DNA of 64,000 nucleotides, from NCBI RefSeq assembly GCF_021646545.1, contig NZ_JAKIRP010000003.1, positions 620,001 through 684,000 on the forward strand, written 5' to 3'. The stretch's first letter is position 1. Each line of letters starts with the position of its first letter. The notes under the pieces are model-generated. The model had not been told where the DNA came from and did not search any database. It saw only the letters and a list, made by a program, of their open reading frames with translations. Source of the DNA: Chitinophaga filiformis (lineage in GTDB: Bacteria > Bacteroidota > Bacteroidia > Chitinophagales > Chitinophagaceae). A program made the translations under genes and the position numbers. Positions 53,197 to 63,071 of the stretch are shown in pieces.

Positions 53197-55605
53197 ATGT
53201 TTGTAATTAAGCGCGACGGCCACAAAGAAGCTGTTAAGTTTGACAAGATTACTGCTCGTGTCGAGAAGCTCTGCTACGGACTGAATGCGGAATACGTAGA
53301 CGCCATAGATGTAGCTAAGAAAGTGATACAGGGTTTATATGATGGGGTAACTACCAGTGAGCTGGATAATCTTGCCGCAGAAACTGCAGCGTCGCTTACT
53401 ACAAAACATCCTGACTATGCCTTGCTTGCATCGCGTATTGCGGTGAGCAATCTCCATAAAAATACAGTGAAATCATTCTCTAAAACAATGAAGACGCTGT
53501 ATGAATACATCGATCCTAAAGTAGGCAAACCTGCTCCACTGATTGCTGATGATGTATATGAGATCATTAAAAAGAATGCTGAGATCCTGGATTCCAGCAT
53601 TATCTACGATCGTGATTTTGCTTTCGATTATTTCGGCTTCAAAACACTGGAACGCTCTTATCTGCTGAAAGTGGATGGTAAAGTAGCAGAACGTCCGCAG
53701 CACATGTTCATGCGTGTGGCTGTTGGTATCCACAAAAACGATATCGACTCTGCTATCAAGACATATAACCTGATGAGTGAGCGCTGGTTCACACACGCTA
53801 CTCCTACCCTCTTCAACGCTGGTACACCTAAACCACAGATGTCCAGCTGCTTCCTGCTCACCATGCAGGATGACAGTATCGAGGGTATCTACGATACATT
53901 GAAACAAACTGCGAAGATCTCCCAGAGCGCTGGTGGTATTGGTCTGAGCATTCATAATATCCGTGCTACAGGTTCTTACATCAGTGGTACCAACGGTACT
54001 TCCAACGGTATCATCCCAATGCTGCGCGTATTCAACGATACCGCACGTTATGTAGACCAGGGCGGTGGTAAACGTAAAGGAGCTTTCGCTATCTACCTGG
54101 AACCATGGCATGCTGACATCTTCGAATTCCTCGACCTGCGTAAAAACCATGGTAAGGAAGAGATGCGTGCAAGAGACCTCTTCTACGCACTGTGGATGCC
54201 TGACCTGTTCATGAAACGTGTAGAAGAAAATGGCGACTGGAGCCTGTTCTGTCCTCATGAAGCACCAGGACTGCATGAGTGCTGGGGTGAAGAGTTCGAA
54301 AAACTCTACACAAAGTATGAGCAGGAAAAACGCGCACGTAAAACAGTAAAAGCACAGGACCTGTGGTTTGCTATACTCGATGCACAGATCGAAACCGGTA
54401 CTCCATACCTGTTGTATAAAGATTCTGCCAACCGCAAATCCAATCAACAGAACCTGGGTACTATCAAGAGTTCCAACCTGTGTACAGAGATCATTGAATA
54501 TACCGATGCAAATGAAGTTGCAGTATGTAACCTGGCTTCACTGGCACTGCCACGCTTCGTGATAGATGGTAAATTCGATCATGAGAAATTATATGAAGTA
54601 ACTTATCAGGCTGCCTTGAACCTGAACCGCATCATCGATAACAACTTCTATCCTGTTGACGAAGCGCGTAACAGTAACCTGCGTCACCGTCCTATCGGTC
54701 TGGGTGTACAGGGGCTGGCTGATGCCTTCATCCTGATGCGTTATCCGTTCGAAAGTGAAGAAGCTAAAAAGCTGAACAGCGAGATCTTTGAAACCATCTA
54801 CTTTGCTGCATTAACTGCATCCAAAGACCTGGCTATAAAAGACGGCGCATATGAAACTTACGAAGGTTCACCTGCATCCAAAGGTATCCTGCAATTCGAT
54901 ATGTGGGGTGTAACACCATCTCCACGTTGGGACTGGACAGCGCTGAAAGCTGAGATTAAGAAACATGGTATCCGCAACTCCCTGTTGCTGGCGCCAATGC
55001 CTACAGCATCTACTTCACAGATCCTGGGTAACAACGAATGTTTCGAGCCTTACACTTCAAACATCTACACCCGTCGCGTACTGAGCGGTGAGTTCGTAGT
55101 AGTAAATAAACACCTGCTGAAAGACCTGGTAGAACTGGGACTCTGGGATAATGATATGAAGAACAAGATCATTACTTCCAACGGATCTATTCAGCATATT
55201 CCTGAAATCCCAACTCAGATCAAAGAGCTGTACAAAACAGTATGGGAGATCAAACAACGTACTATCATCGATATGGCGGCAGACCGTGGTGCATTCATCT
55301 GCCAGTCTCAGTCACTGAACCTGTTCGTTGACACTCCTTCTGCAGCTAAACTGACATCTATGCACTTCTACGCATGGAAGAAGGGTCTGAAAACAGGTAT
55401 GTACTACCTGCGTACACAGGCTGCTGCACAGGCGGTACAGTTCACCGTTGAAAAACAGGGTGGTCAGCAGATGGAACCAATGGTGGAAAAGAAGGCTGAA
55501 GCGAAAGGTGCTAAAGCAGCTGTTGATTCCAAACTCGATGAAGTTGAATTTGTGGAAGGTGCAGTATGTACCATGGAAGAAGGTTGTGTAACCTGCAGTG
55601 CATGA
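53197..55605 (+). CDS. nrdA: ribonucleoside-diphosphate reductase, large (alpha) subunit, class Ia
   Basis: NrdA binds nucleotide substrates and effectors and makes dNDPs. The 802-aa protein opens with an ATP-cone domain ([26 protein letters not shown]). It has the active-site loop [20 protein letters not shown] with the redox Cys, the finger-loop NLCTEIIEY...[11 protein letters not shown], and the [19 protein letters not shown] strand. The C-terminal tail ends EEGCVTCSA with the mobile cysteine pair that receives electrons from thioredoxin. A hairpin terminator follows 26 nt after the stop. The sequence looks closer to eukaryote-type R1 than to Escherichia coli NrdA. Confidence 0.96.
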   Translation: MFVIKRDGHKEAVKFDKITARVEKLCYGLNAEYVDAIDVAKKVIQGLYDGVTTSELDNLAAETAASLTTKHPDYALLASRIAVSNLHKNTVKSFSKTMKTLYEYIDPKVGKPAPLIADDVYEIIKKNAEILDSSIIYDRDFAFDYFGFKTLERSYLLKVDGKVAERPQHMFMRVAVGIHKNDIDSAIKTYNLMSERWFTHATPTLFNAGTPKPQMSSCFLLTMQDDSIEGIYDTLKQTAKISQSAGGIGLSIHNIRATGSYISGTNGTSNGIIPMLRVFNDTARYVDQGGGKRKGAFAIYLEPWHADIFEFLDLRKNHGKEEMRARDLFYALWMPDLFMKRVEENGDWSLFCPHEAPGLHECWGEEFEKLYTKYEQEKRARKTVKAQDLWFAILDAQIETGTPYLLYKDSANRKSNQQNLGTIKSSNLCTEIIEYTDANEVAVCNLASLALPRFVIDGKFDHEKLYEVTYQAALNLNRIIDNNFYPVDEARNSNLRHRPIGLGVQGLADAFILMRYPFESEEAKKLNSEIFETIYFAALTASKDLAIKDGAYETYEGSPASKGILQFDMWGVTPSPRWDWTALKAEIKKHGIRNSLLLAPMPTASTSQILGNNECFEPYTSNIYTRRVLSGEFVVVNKHLLKDLVELGLWDNDMKNKIITSNGSIQHIPEIPTQIKELYKTVWEIKQRTIIDMAADRGAFICQSQSLNLFVDTPSAAKLTSMHFYAWKKGLKTGMYYLRTQAAAQAVQFTVEKQGGQQMEPMVEKKAEAKGAKAAVDSKLDEVEFVEGAVCTMEEGCVTCSA

Positions 55606-55631
55606 TGAAATAACAGATTCATTATAAGAAG

Positions 55632-55660
55632 AGCCGTTCACTTTTGTGGACGGCTTTTTT
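55632..55660 (+). terminator. intrinsic terminator of nrdBA
   Basis: AGCCGTTCAC and GTGGACGGCT form a 10-bp stem with one T-G pair and a TTTT loop, followed by a T-run. Confidence 0.9.
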
Positions 55661-55712
55661 GTTGCCATAAAACAGGCATCAATAATGCTGTATACTTCAA
55701 AAAGGCGATCAT

Positions 55713-56594
55713 ATGAAGATCTTGGTAGCAGGCGCAACAGGTAATCTCGGTAGCAGGATCATCCGTGAACTGCTCACAAGAGGTACCGATATACGCGTTC
55801 TTATCAGACCCAATACAGCATTGAAGAAAATAGCTGCACTTAAGCATCATGATATCGGCATCATCCAGACGGATATGACCAATATCCATGAAATGACCCT
55901 GGCCTGTAAGGGAGTGGATTGTGTGATTTCCGCCTTGCAGGGACTGCATGATGTTATCGTAGATGTGCAGACCATTCTGCTTGCTGCTGCCGTTAATGCC
56001 GGCGTTCCGCGTTTTATTCCATCCGATTTTGCCGCAGACTTCACCAAACAACCCCGTGGTGAGAACCGCAATTTTGATCTGAGGCGTGAATTCCACGAGC
56101 GGCTGGACAGAGCGCCCATTGCTGCGACATCCATTCTCACCGGCGCTTTTGCAGAACTATTGTGCAACCACACTCCCCTGCTCGATCTGCAAAATAATAC
56201 TGTCGGTTACTGGGAAGATCCTGACTGGCGGCTTGACTTTACTACTATGGATAATGCTGCCGCTTACACCGCTGCTGTAGCATTGGATACCGCTGCACCA
56301 AGAATATTGCGTATTGCTGGTTTTCAGGTCAGTCCGAAGGAATTAGCCGCTACTGCCGGTACTGTGAAGGAAAGGGAATTTAAGCTGGTTAAAATGGGCA
56401 GTCTGGCTGAACTGGCAGCATACAATCAACAGGAACGGGCAGCGCATCCGGAAGGTGAAAATGAACTGTATCCCCACTGGCAGCAAAGCCAGTATATACA
56501 GAGTATGTTCAGCGTACAACTTGCGCCGCTGGATAATCATCGGTATCCGGATATTGCGTGGACGGATGCAGCAGCGTTTATTTCGAAGATGTGA
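55713..56594 (+). CDS. NmrA-like / isoflavone-reductase-like NAD(P)-binding protein
   Basis: The 293-aa protein has the Rossmann motif VAGATGNLGSRIIREL at residues 4-19 and the NmrA-like VISALQGLHD, VPRFIPSDFAADF and ILTGAFAELL segments. The canonical SDR Tyr-x3-Lys pair is not apparent. NmrA-like members may be redox sensors or atypical reductases acting on small aromatic or quinone compounds. The function is uncertain. It appears monocistronic, behind the nrdA terminator. Confidence 0.82.
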   Translation: MKILVAGATGNLGSRIIRELLTRGTDIRVLIRPNTALKKIAALKHHDIGIIQTDMTNIHEMTLACKGVDCVISALQGLHDVIVDVQTILLAAAVNAGVPRFIPSDFAADFTKQPRGENRNFDLRREFHERLDRAPIAATSILTGAFAELLCNHTPLLDLQNNTVGYWEDPDWRLDFTTMDNAAAYTAAVALDTAAPRILRIAGFQVSPKELAATAGTVKEREFKLVKMGSLAELAAYNQQERAAHPEGENELYPHWQQSQYIQSMFSVQLAPLDNHRYPDIAWTDAAAFISKM

Positions 56595-56638
56595 AAAATG
56601 TTCTCTTGCGGGATAGTAACAGTGAACAGAATGAATGA

Positions 56639-56658
56639 CTACTCAATGCAATGAGTAG
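56639..56658. promoter_or_regulatory. palindromic operator-like site 1 upstream of fic
   Basis: CTACTCA-ATGCAA-TGAGTAG is a perfect 7-bp dyad with a 6-nt spacer, about 50 nt before the fic start codon. Confidence 0.5.
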
Positions 56659-56673
56659 AATGGATTTTTCTGC

Positions 56674-56692
56674 ATTATCTCAATTGAGTAAT
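56674..56692. promoter_or_regulatory. palindromic operator-like site 2 upstream of fic
   Basis: ATTATCTCAATTGAGTAAT is a near-perfect palindrome centred on CTCAATTGAG (56679-56688). It shares the ACTCA/TGAGT half-site logic of site 1 and ends 19 nt before the fic start. Confidence 0.5.
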
Positions 56693-56711
56693 TTTAAACA
56701 AATTACTGCAG

Positions 56712-58061
56712 ATGGCATCCAGTGTTGAAAAAGTAATGCTGCTTACAGAACAATTGCGACAGCTCCTTCCCATGAAAACAGAATACCAGCAAAGGCTTGA
56801 CAAAAAGTTCAGGTTGGAATTCAACTATAATTCCAATCATCTGGAAGGTAATACGCTTACATATGGTGAAACCGAATTATTACTGATATTCGACAGAACG
56901 ACCGGCAATCATGAGTTAAGAGAATATGAGGAAATGAAAGGCCACGATGTTGCTTATGAGCTCATAAAAGAATTAGCTGCTGATCACGAAAGACCACTTA
57001 ATGAGACTGTCATTAAAAATCTGCACTCTCTGTTATTAGTACGTCCGTTCTGGAAAGAGGCAATCACGCCAGACGGGCAATATACGCGCCGCGAAATCAA
57101 AGTAGGTAATTATAAAGAATACCCCAATTCTGTACGCTTACCCAACGGAGAGATATTCCACTATGCTTCTCCTGAAGAGACGCCAATAAGGATGGGGGAA
57201 TTAATGATGTGGCTGCGGGAAGAGGAGGAAAAGAATGAGATGCATCCGGTGGTATTAGCGGCGATGTTGCATTATAATTTTGTGCGCATTCATCCTTTTG
57301 ATGATGGTAATGGAAGGTTGTCCCGGCTGTTGATGAATTATGTTTTGTTTAAGCATCATCTGCCACCTGTGGTGATTAAGTCTGTTGATAAAAAAGCGTA
57401 TTTACGGACCCTGAGCAAGGCGGATGCAGGGGATCCTGGAGCTCTTATAGAATATATTTCTGAGCAATTAATCTGGAGTCTTAATTTAAGTATTGATGCA
57501 GCAAAAGGACAATCAATATTAGAAAATGATGATTTGCAAAAGCAAATTGATATCTGGAGAAAGCATTTGAAAAATAAAAAAACTGAATCTGCCAATCGTG
57601 ATAATATTGATATCAATCAGCTATATGCGAATTCAATAGGGCAACTATTTCTGCTATTCAAATATCAGCATGAGCAGTTTACTGATCTCTTCTGGAAAAC
57701 ACAGGAAACGCCTATCATCAACAGAAAGCTTTTCAACGAGACTACGTATAATTCCGTATCAGGGTTCCCTGCCTTTATACTTGAATTTGAGGCTAACCAC
57801 GACAAAGACGTAATTCATAGTCTTTCTCTGCAATATTCACTTATTGACTTCAAGAGAAACGGGGATACATCATTTTCCGTAGAGTCTTTGATCAATGTGC
57901 AATTTGATCAATATGAATACATTGTTAGTTACAAGAGCCAGATACTCATCACTAAAAAATATCCGGAAGTTTTAACAAGAGATGAAATGGATACAATTGT
58001 AAAGGTTTGCATCCAACAGGTATTTGAAGAAATGCAGGAAAAGAGCGGCGTTAAGATTTAA
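56712..58061 (+). CDS. Fic-domain protein (probable AMPylase with class II self-inhibition)
   Basis: The 449-aa protein has the Fic active-site motif HPFDDGNGR at residues 194-202 (catalytic His194) and a flap region YTRREIKVGNYKEYPN. An N-terminal inhibitory motif SNHLEG (41-46) fits the class II [ST]xxxE[GN] consensus and should obstruct ATP until relieved. Fic enzymes usually transfer AMP from ATP to target hydroxyl groups. The C-terminal 180 residues are rich in Lys, Asn and Ile and unlike the neighbouring housekeeping genes in base composition, suggesting horizontal acquisition. No antitoxin gene is adjacent; inhibition is built in. Confidence 0.9.
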   Translation: MASSVEKVMLLTEQLRQLLPMKTEYQQRLDKKFRLEFNYNSNHLEGNTLTYGETELLLIFDRTTGNHELREYEEMKGHDVAYELIKELAADHERPLNETVIKNLHSLLLVRPFWKEAITPDGQYTRREIKVGNYKEYPNSVRLPNGEIFHYASPEETPIRMGELMMWLREEEEKNEMHPVVLAAMLHYNFVRIHPFDDGNGRLSRLLMNYVLFKHHLPPVVIKSVDKKAYLRTLSKADAGDPGALIEYISEQLIWSLNLSIDAAKGQSILENDDLQKQIDIWRKHLKNKKTESANRDNIDINQLYANSIGQLFLLFKYQHEQFTDLFWKTQETPIINRKLFNETTYNSVSGFPAFILEFEANHDKDVIHSLSLQYSLIDFKRNGDTSFSVESLINVQFDQYEYIVSYKSQILITKKYPEVLTRDEMDTIVKVCIQQVFEEMQEKSGVKI

Positions 58062-58122
58062 TATCCCTACCGGCCTTGGCAGTTCCATTACTCATTTTTG
58101 ATAACTTTAACAGATAGATTCC

Positions 58123-58141
58123 CAATATATACCGTATATTG
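58123..58141. promoter_or_regulatory. inverted repeat upstream of the desaturase gene
   Basis: CAATATA-TACCG-TATATTG is a 7-bp dyad with a 5-nt spacer, 155 nt before the desaturase start. It may bind a fatty-acid or redox-responsive regulator; none is encoded nearby. Confidence 0.35.
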
Positions 58142-58295
58142 AGCTCAGATCGATGATTAGAGCATCTTGCATTTGAATTATTTTTTTACGCTGTAGTATA
58201 ACTATTCTTCTTTCCTTTATAGCTCTCGCATTCATCTCCTTTTTTCCTTTGGTGGGTCCTATGAAATTTATTTACAACTGTTTATCTGAAGAAAT

Positions 58296-59378
58296 ATGTC
58301 ATTTATTGAGAACGTATTAGCGGCTCCCAGCTATGGCTGGAAAGACAGCAATGGTTTACTTGTAAAGCCAACTGTTAAACAATTGCTTACTGAATTTTTC
58401 CGCAGAACTAATATTACGGCATCACGTAAAAACTGGCTGCCGTTTTTCTCCTGGTTCTGTATCCTGCTCCTTGCTCCTTTCGTGATCATTTTTACTGTAA
58501 TGCAGGTACAGGATTTTAACTTCTGGTATTTACTGGCTGCTTTTGTGTATGGGATGATCTTCATTGGTACACACGGCACCATCTGGTACCACCGCTATGG
58601 CACTCACCAGGCGTACCAGTTCAGCAATAAATTCTGGCGCTTTTTTACAGCTAATCTCGTTATTAAAATGCTGGCAGAAGAAGTATATGTTGTATCACAT
58701 CATGTACATCATGCATTGTCAGACGAACCAGGTGATCCTTATAATGCAGAGGGTGGCTTTTTATACTGCTTCCTGGCAGATGCCAACCATCAGCCCATAG
58801 CTAAAAACCTAAGTGAAGAAGATTATAATAAAGTGGCAGCCATGTTAAGCCATACAGGTGTAAAAGCCAATAGCTATGCCAGCTATCTTAAATGGGGATC
58901 TGTAGCACACCCCTTAAGGACGATCATTACTACATTTGCAAATTGGGCGTTCTGGATCGCTGTGTTTTATGTCATTGGCGGATTTTACCTGGTAGCAGCC
59001 TTACTGGCCGGCGCCTGTGTATGGGGCGTTGGTGTAAGAACTTTCAATTACGAAGGACATGCCAAAGGGGAAGACAAACAGGTGGCAGGGTTTGACTTTA
59101 ACACAAAAGATAGGTCCATCAACCAGTGGTGGCCAGGAATCGTTGCCGGAGAATGGCATAATAACCATCACCTTTATCCTGCAAGTGCAAGGTCAGGCTT
59201 TTTACCAGGGCAGATTGACTTAGCCTGGTATTACATCAGAACACTGAAATTTATCGGTGGTGTGAGTTCTTGCCGCGATGCCAAGAAACAGTTTATAGAA
59301 ACTTACAGGAACCCTTATCTCGAAGAAGTAAAACGGGCGAAGCAGGCTATTGCGCAACCCGAAACAGCTGCCAGATAA
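58296..59378 (+). CDS. acyl-CoA desaturase (membrane fatty acid delta-9-type)
   Basis: The 360-aa integral membrane enzyme introduces a double bond into acyl chains using a diiron centre. Histidine box 1 is HRYGTH (99-104), box 2 is HHVHH (135-139) and box 3 is HNNHH in GEWHNNHHLYPASARSGF (near 288). Two hydrophobic pairs (FFSWFCILLLAPFVIIFTVM, WYLLAAFVYGMIFIG and later TFANWAFWIAVFYVIGGFYLVAALLAG) fit the family's membrane layout. Electrons would come from a ferredoxin or cytochrome b5-like donor not seen here. The gene is monocistronic with a perfect-looking terminator. Confidence 0.93.
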   Translation: MSFIENVLAAPSYGWKDSNGLLVKPTVKQLLTEFFRRTNITASRKNWLPFFSWFCILLLAPFVIIFTVMQVQDFNFWYLLAAFVYGMIFIGTHGTIWYHRYGTHQAYQFSNKFWRFFTANLVIKMLAEEVYVVSHHVHHALSDEPGDPYNAEGGFLYCFLADANHQPIAKNLSEEDYNKVAAMLSHTGVKANSYASYLKWGSVAHPLRTIITTFANWAFWIAVFYVIGGFYLVAALLAGACVWGVGVRTFNYEGHAKGEDKQVAGFDFNTKDRSINQWWPGIVAGEWHNNHHLYPASARSGFLPGQIDLAWYYIRTLKFIGGVSSCRDAKKQFIETYRNPYLEEVKRAKQAIAQPETAAR

Positions 59379-59398
59379 GGTATATCGATATTCAAAGA

Positions 59399-59437
59399 AA
59401 TAGCCCGTATCAAAAGTTTTGATACGGGCTATTTTTT
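59399..59437. terminator. strong intrinsic terminator after the desaturase gene
   Basis: ATAGCCCGTATCAAAA (59401-59416) is the exact complement of TTTTGATACGGGCTAT (59418-59433), followed by a T-run. The stem is 16-18 bp. Confidence 0.92.
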
Positions 59438-59484
59438 GTCTCCATTACTTTTGACACCCTGATATGCTTTGATAGTATCGACGT

Positions 59485-60075
59485 TTACTCCTCTTCCTCA
59501 AACCCCCACTTCTCCAGCAACTCCTCAAACTGTCCATCCGGCAGGTTCCTCTTTTCATAACACCCTGCAATTGTCCTTTGCCTCAAAGCCTCATAAATGC
59601 TAACCGCACACGCTACAGATATATTCAACGACTTGATAATCCCTACCTGTGGAATAATGAAATTACCATCTGCCAGTGCACGGATCTCATCGCTCACGCC
59701 CTCATGCTCATTTCCAAACACCAACGCTACAGAACCAGTGAAATCAATTTCGTACAGGCTGACAGCATCCGCAGCAAGATGGGTCGTAAAGATCTTATCA
59801 TATTTTTGTCTGAGTGCTGCCACACACTCCGCCGTATCGGAGAACTGATGGATAGTCAGCCATTTGGCCGCGCTGGAAGAACTCTTGGCGCCCCATTTCT
59901 TATGCCGGGGAATTTTGTTGTTCAGGACATAGATCTCCTGGATACCTACGGCGTCGCAGGTACGCATTACAGCTGAAATATTGTGCGGATCCTGTACATT
60001 TTCCAGTACTACGGTCAACCCTGCCTGTCTTTTATTTAATACGGATAGTAACCTTTCCCTACGTTCCGGCGTCAT
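59485..60075 (-). CDS. TrmH/SpoU-family RNA 2'-O-methyltransferase
   Basis: The 196-aa enzyme has SPOUT knot motifs: motif 1 VLENVQDPHNISAVMRTCDAVGI near residues 22-44, motif 2 ALVFGNEHEGVSDEI near 120, and motif 3 IPQVGIIKSLNISVACAVSIYEALRQR near 145-172. It probably 2'-O-methylates a tRNA or rRNA nucleotide, with tRNA G18 the usual target of TrmH. The start is taken at the ATG at 60075 (MTPERRERL); the frame is open ten codons further from a TTG, which would overlap the promoter region shared with the AsmA gene. Confidence 0.9.
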   Translation of the reverse strand: MTPERRERLLSVLNKRQAGLTVVLENVQDPHNISAVMRTCDAVGIQEIYVLNNKIPRHKKWGAKSSSSAAKWLTIHQFSDTAECVAALRQKYDKIFTTHLAADAVSLYEIDFTGSVALVFGNEHEGVSDEIRALADGNFIIPQVGIIKSLNISVACAVSIYEALRQRTIAGCYEKRNLPDGQFEELLEKWGFEEEE

Positions 60076-60182
60076 AATCAAGAATATATTATTTTCAGGG
60101 GGCAAATTTAACCTAAATCAAACTTCCGAATACGGGTTTTCCTTGCTACCTTCATACATAGTAAAAAACATTTATCTAAAAC

Positions 60183-62870
60183 ATGTTCAAAAAAATCCTC
60201 AAAATCGTAGGAATCTTCTTGCTGGTATTGGTTATAGCAGCAATTGCAATCCCATACTTCTTCAAAGGTAAGATCATGTCTCTCGTTAAGACGGAGCTAA
60301 ACAAGCAACTTGTTGCAGACGTTGACTTTAAAGACGTGGATATCAGTCTGATAAGACATTTCCCCAGACTGGCCGTAGCACTGGAAGACCTGAGCGTTGT
60401 GAACCGCGCTCCCTTTGCCGGCGATACACTGTTTGCAGTAAAGAAGATCGACCTGGCGCTGAACCTCATGAGCGTTATTAAAGGGGATAAAATGGATATT
60501 TACAACGTAAGCGTCCAGGAACCAAGAGTACACGCAATTATCAATAAACAGGGACTGGTAAACTGGGATATCATGAAGCCTGATACCGCACAGGCAACTC
60601 CGGCAGATACCGCGTCGTCCAAATTTGCCCTGGACCTCCAGAAATATAGTATCGAAGATGCCACCATTCGTTATGACGACCAGGAAGGTGATATGGCATT
60701 ACTCATAGAAGGACTTGATCATCAGGGAAAAGGAGACTTCACACAAGACCTTTTCACCCTGCAGACCAATACCCAGGCTGAAGGCATCACCTTCCGCTAT
60801 GGACTCATCCCCTACCTGCTGCGTACAAAAACAACTATGGACGCTGATATACAGGTGGACAACAAAACCAGCACTTACACCTTCCAGAAAGGAAAGGCCA
60901 CGCTGAATAACCTGGAACTGGCTTTCCAGGGCTTCTTTAAAATGGTGAACGACAGCACCTACGGCATGGACCTCTCCATGAAGGCGCCGTCTACCAAATT
61001 CAAAGACATCCTCTCTCTTGTACCGGCTATTTTCATGCAGGACTTCGACAAGATCAGAACCGAGGGTACCGCTGCTTTTGACGGTTACGTAAAAGGCACC
61101 TACAGCGCCACCCAGATGCCTGCCTTTGGCCTGAACCTGGACGTGAAGAATGGTTTCTTCCAATATCCTGATCTGCCTAAACCAGTGAAGAATATCCAGG
61201 TACAACTCCATGTGAAAAATCCTGATGGTGTTCCCGATCATACTGTGGTGGACATGCCTGCCGCACACGTGGAAATGGATAATACACCGCTGGACATGCG
61301 CCTGCTGGTAAAAACGCCTATCTCTGACATGTATGTGGATGGTGCTGCAAAAGGTAAACTGGACCTTTCCAAAGTATCTCAGTTTGTGAAACTGGAAGAT
61401 GGTACAGCCCTGAGTGGTCTTGTGGATGCAGATCTAAGCGCAAAAGGAAATATGAGCGCTATCGAAAAACAGGCTTATGATAAATTCTATGCAGCGGGTA
61501 ACATCCTGGTGAGCAATCTCCTGTACCGTAGCAAAGATTATCCTGATGGCGTAAAGGTGAACACCCTTTCTATGCAGTTCAATCCAAAGAACGTGACGGT
61601 GTCTAAGTTCGACGGACAATACCTGGGAACCAATTTCCAGGCGAACGGTGAAGTGAATAATATGCTGGCCTATGTGCTGAAAAATCAGCCGTTGGATGGT
61701 AAACTGGCCGTTAAAGCAGATGAAGTGAACCTGGACAAATGGATGGGCACGACTGAAACAACTGCGGCAGCAACACCTGCTGATACTGCCAGCGCTCCTT
61801 TCGCTGTTCCGGCTAACCTGAACTTCGCATTACAGGCACAGGTAGATAAAGTACACTACGATAAACTGGATATGTCGAACCTGTCCGGTAACCTGTTACT
61901 GAAAGATGAAACAGTATCCATGCAGCAGATCAAGGCAAACGCCTTACAGGGTGCTATGGAAGTAAATGGTAGCTACAGCACGAAAAACAGTAAAACCAAT
62001 CCGGACATCAACATGTCCTACAACGTGCAGAACGTGGACGTACAACAGGCTTTCAATGCTTTCAATACCGTACAGGCGCTCATGCCAGCAGCTAAATTCC
62101 TGAATGGTAAGATCAATTCCCAGCTGGAACTTTCCGGTAAACTGGGACAGGATATGATGCCACTGTTAAGCAGCCTTACTGGTGATGGTAACCTGCTGGT
62201 ACTGGAAGGTGCGCTACAGAAATTTGCGCCGGTAGAACAACTGGCCAATACACTGAATGTGAGCCAGCTGAAAAACCTTTCACTGAAAGATATCAAAACC
62301 TATTTCGCTTTTGAGAATGGCCGTGTGAAGGTTAATCCGTTCAAAGTGAACTTCAGCAATATCAGCATGCTCGTAGGTGGTTCCCATGGCTTTGACCAGT
62401 CACTGGACTATACCCTGCAGATGACGCTTCCCCGCAGCGTGATCGGCAAACAGGGTGATGCCCTGATCACCGGCCTGGCATCAAAGGCAAGCAGCAAAGG
62501 TATTCCTGTTAATATCAGCGATAGCGTTCACCTGAATGTATTGCTGGGTGGTAATGTTATGAAGCCAACTTACAAAACCGACCTGCAGGAAACTGCTTCA
62601 GGTACGCTGAACAACCTGAAAGACCAGGCTTCCACACTTGTAAAGAATAAGGTGGATACAGTAAAAACAGCCCTGAAAGACAGCCTCACATCTGTAAAGA
62701 ACAATGCTATTGCAGGTGTGAAGAATGAAATCACCAAGCAGCTGACCGGCAAGAAAGATACTGCCAGTACCGGTACTAAATCAGCACCTTTACAGGATGC
62801 CGGCAAACAGGCAGGACAGGCTGTAAAGAGTACGATCGGTAATCTGTTCAACAAGAAAAAAACTAACTAA
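60183..62870 (+). CDS. AsmA-family protein
   Basis: The 895-aa protein starts with a single membrane helix (ILKIVGIFLLVLVIAAIAIPYFF, residues 5-27) followed by the AsmA opening (KADVDFKDVDISLIRHFPRLAVALEDLSVVNRAPFAGD). Most of the length is beta-rich repeats, a shape seen in AsmA/TamB/VPS13-like proteins that act as lipid-transfer bridges in the periplasm. The C-terminal 80 residues are Lys/Ala-rich helical repeats. It is probably involved in outer-membrane lipid homeostasis. It starts 107 nt from the divergent TrmH-family gene and is followed by a strong terminator. Confidence 0.87.
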   Translation: MFKKILKIVGIFLLVLVIAAIAIPYFFKGKIMSLVKTELNKQLVADVDFKDVDISLIRHFPRLAVALEDLSVVNRAPFAGDTLFAVKKIDLALNLMSVIKGDKMDIYNVSVQEPRVHAIINKQGLVNWDIMKPDTAQATPADTASSKFALDLQKYSIEDATIRYDDQEGDMALLIEGLDHQGKGDFTQDLFTLQTNTQAEGITFRYGLIPYLLRTKTTMDADIQVDNKTSTYTFQKGKATLNNLELAFQGFFKMVNDSTYGMDLSMKAPSTKFKDILSLVPAIFMQDFDKIRTEGTAAFDGYVKGTYSATQMPAFGLNLDVKNGFFQYPDLPKPVKNIQVQLHVKNPDGVPDHTVVDMPAAHVEMDNTPLDMRLLVKTPISDMYVDGAAKGKLDLSKVSQFVKLEDGTALSGLVDADLSAKGNMSAIEKQAYDKFYAAGNILVSNLLYRSKDYPDGVKVNTLSMQFNPKNVTVSKFDGQYLGTNFQANGEVNNMLAYVLKNQPLDGKLAVKADEVNLDKWMGTTETTAAATPADTASAPFAVPANLNFALQAQVDKVHYDKLDMSNLSGNLLLKDETVSMQQIKANALQGAMEVNGSYSTKNSKTNPDINMSYNVQNVDVQQAFNAFNTVQALMPAAKFLNGKINSQLELSGKLGQDMMPLLSSLTGDGNLLVLEGALQKFAPVEQLANTLNVSQLKNLSLKDIKTYFAFENGRVKVNPFKVNFSNISMLVGGSHGFDQSLDYTLQMTLPRSVIGKQGDALITGLASKASSKGIPVNISDSVHLNVLLGGNVMKPTYKTDLQETASGTLNNLKDQASTLVKNKVDTVKTALKDSLTSVKNNAIAGVKNEITKQLTGKKDTASTGTKSAPLQDAGKQAGQAVKSTIGNLFNKKKTN

Positions 62871-62887
62871 AACATTATCAGTCAAAG

Positions 62888-62925
62888 AAAAACCGGTCTG
62901 AAAACATCCCTTCAGACCGGTTTTT
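62888..62925 (+). terminator. intrinsic terminator of the AsmA gene
   Basis: AAAAACCGGTCTGAA and TTCAGACCGGTTTTT form a 15-bp stem with an 8-nt loop. Confidence 0.93.
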
Positions 62926-63071
62926 ATATTTTTTATTACTGTTAACCATTTCGCTAGTTTGGACAACTTTTTCTCTGAGTTTTTCACCAAATTCGCAGAA
63001 CGGATAAATAAGCATATTTCTCGACCCTCAATAAGGATGTGTTAACTTGAGAAAATACCCTCATAACGACT

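Noticed and set aside
53473..54447. A 324-codon open frame opposite nrdA
   Set aside because: It is a shadow of the conserved reductase; no start context, no recognisable motif, odd composition.
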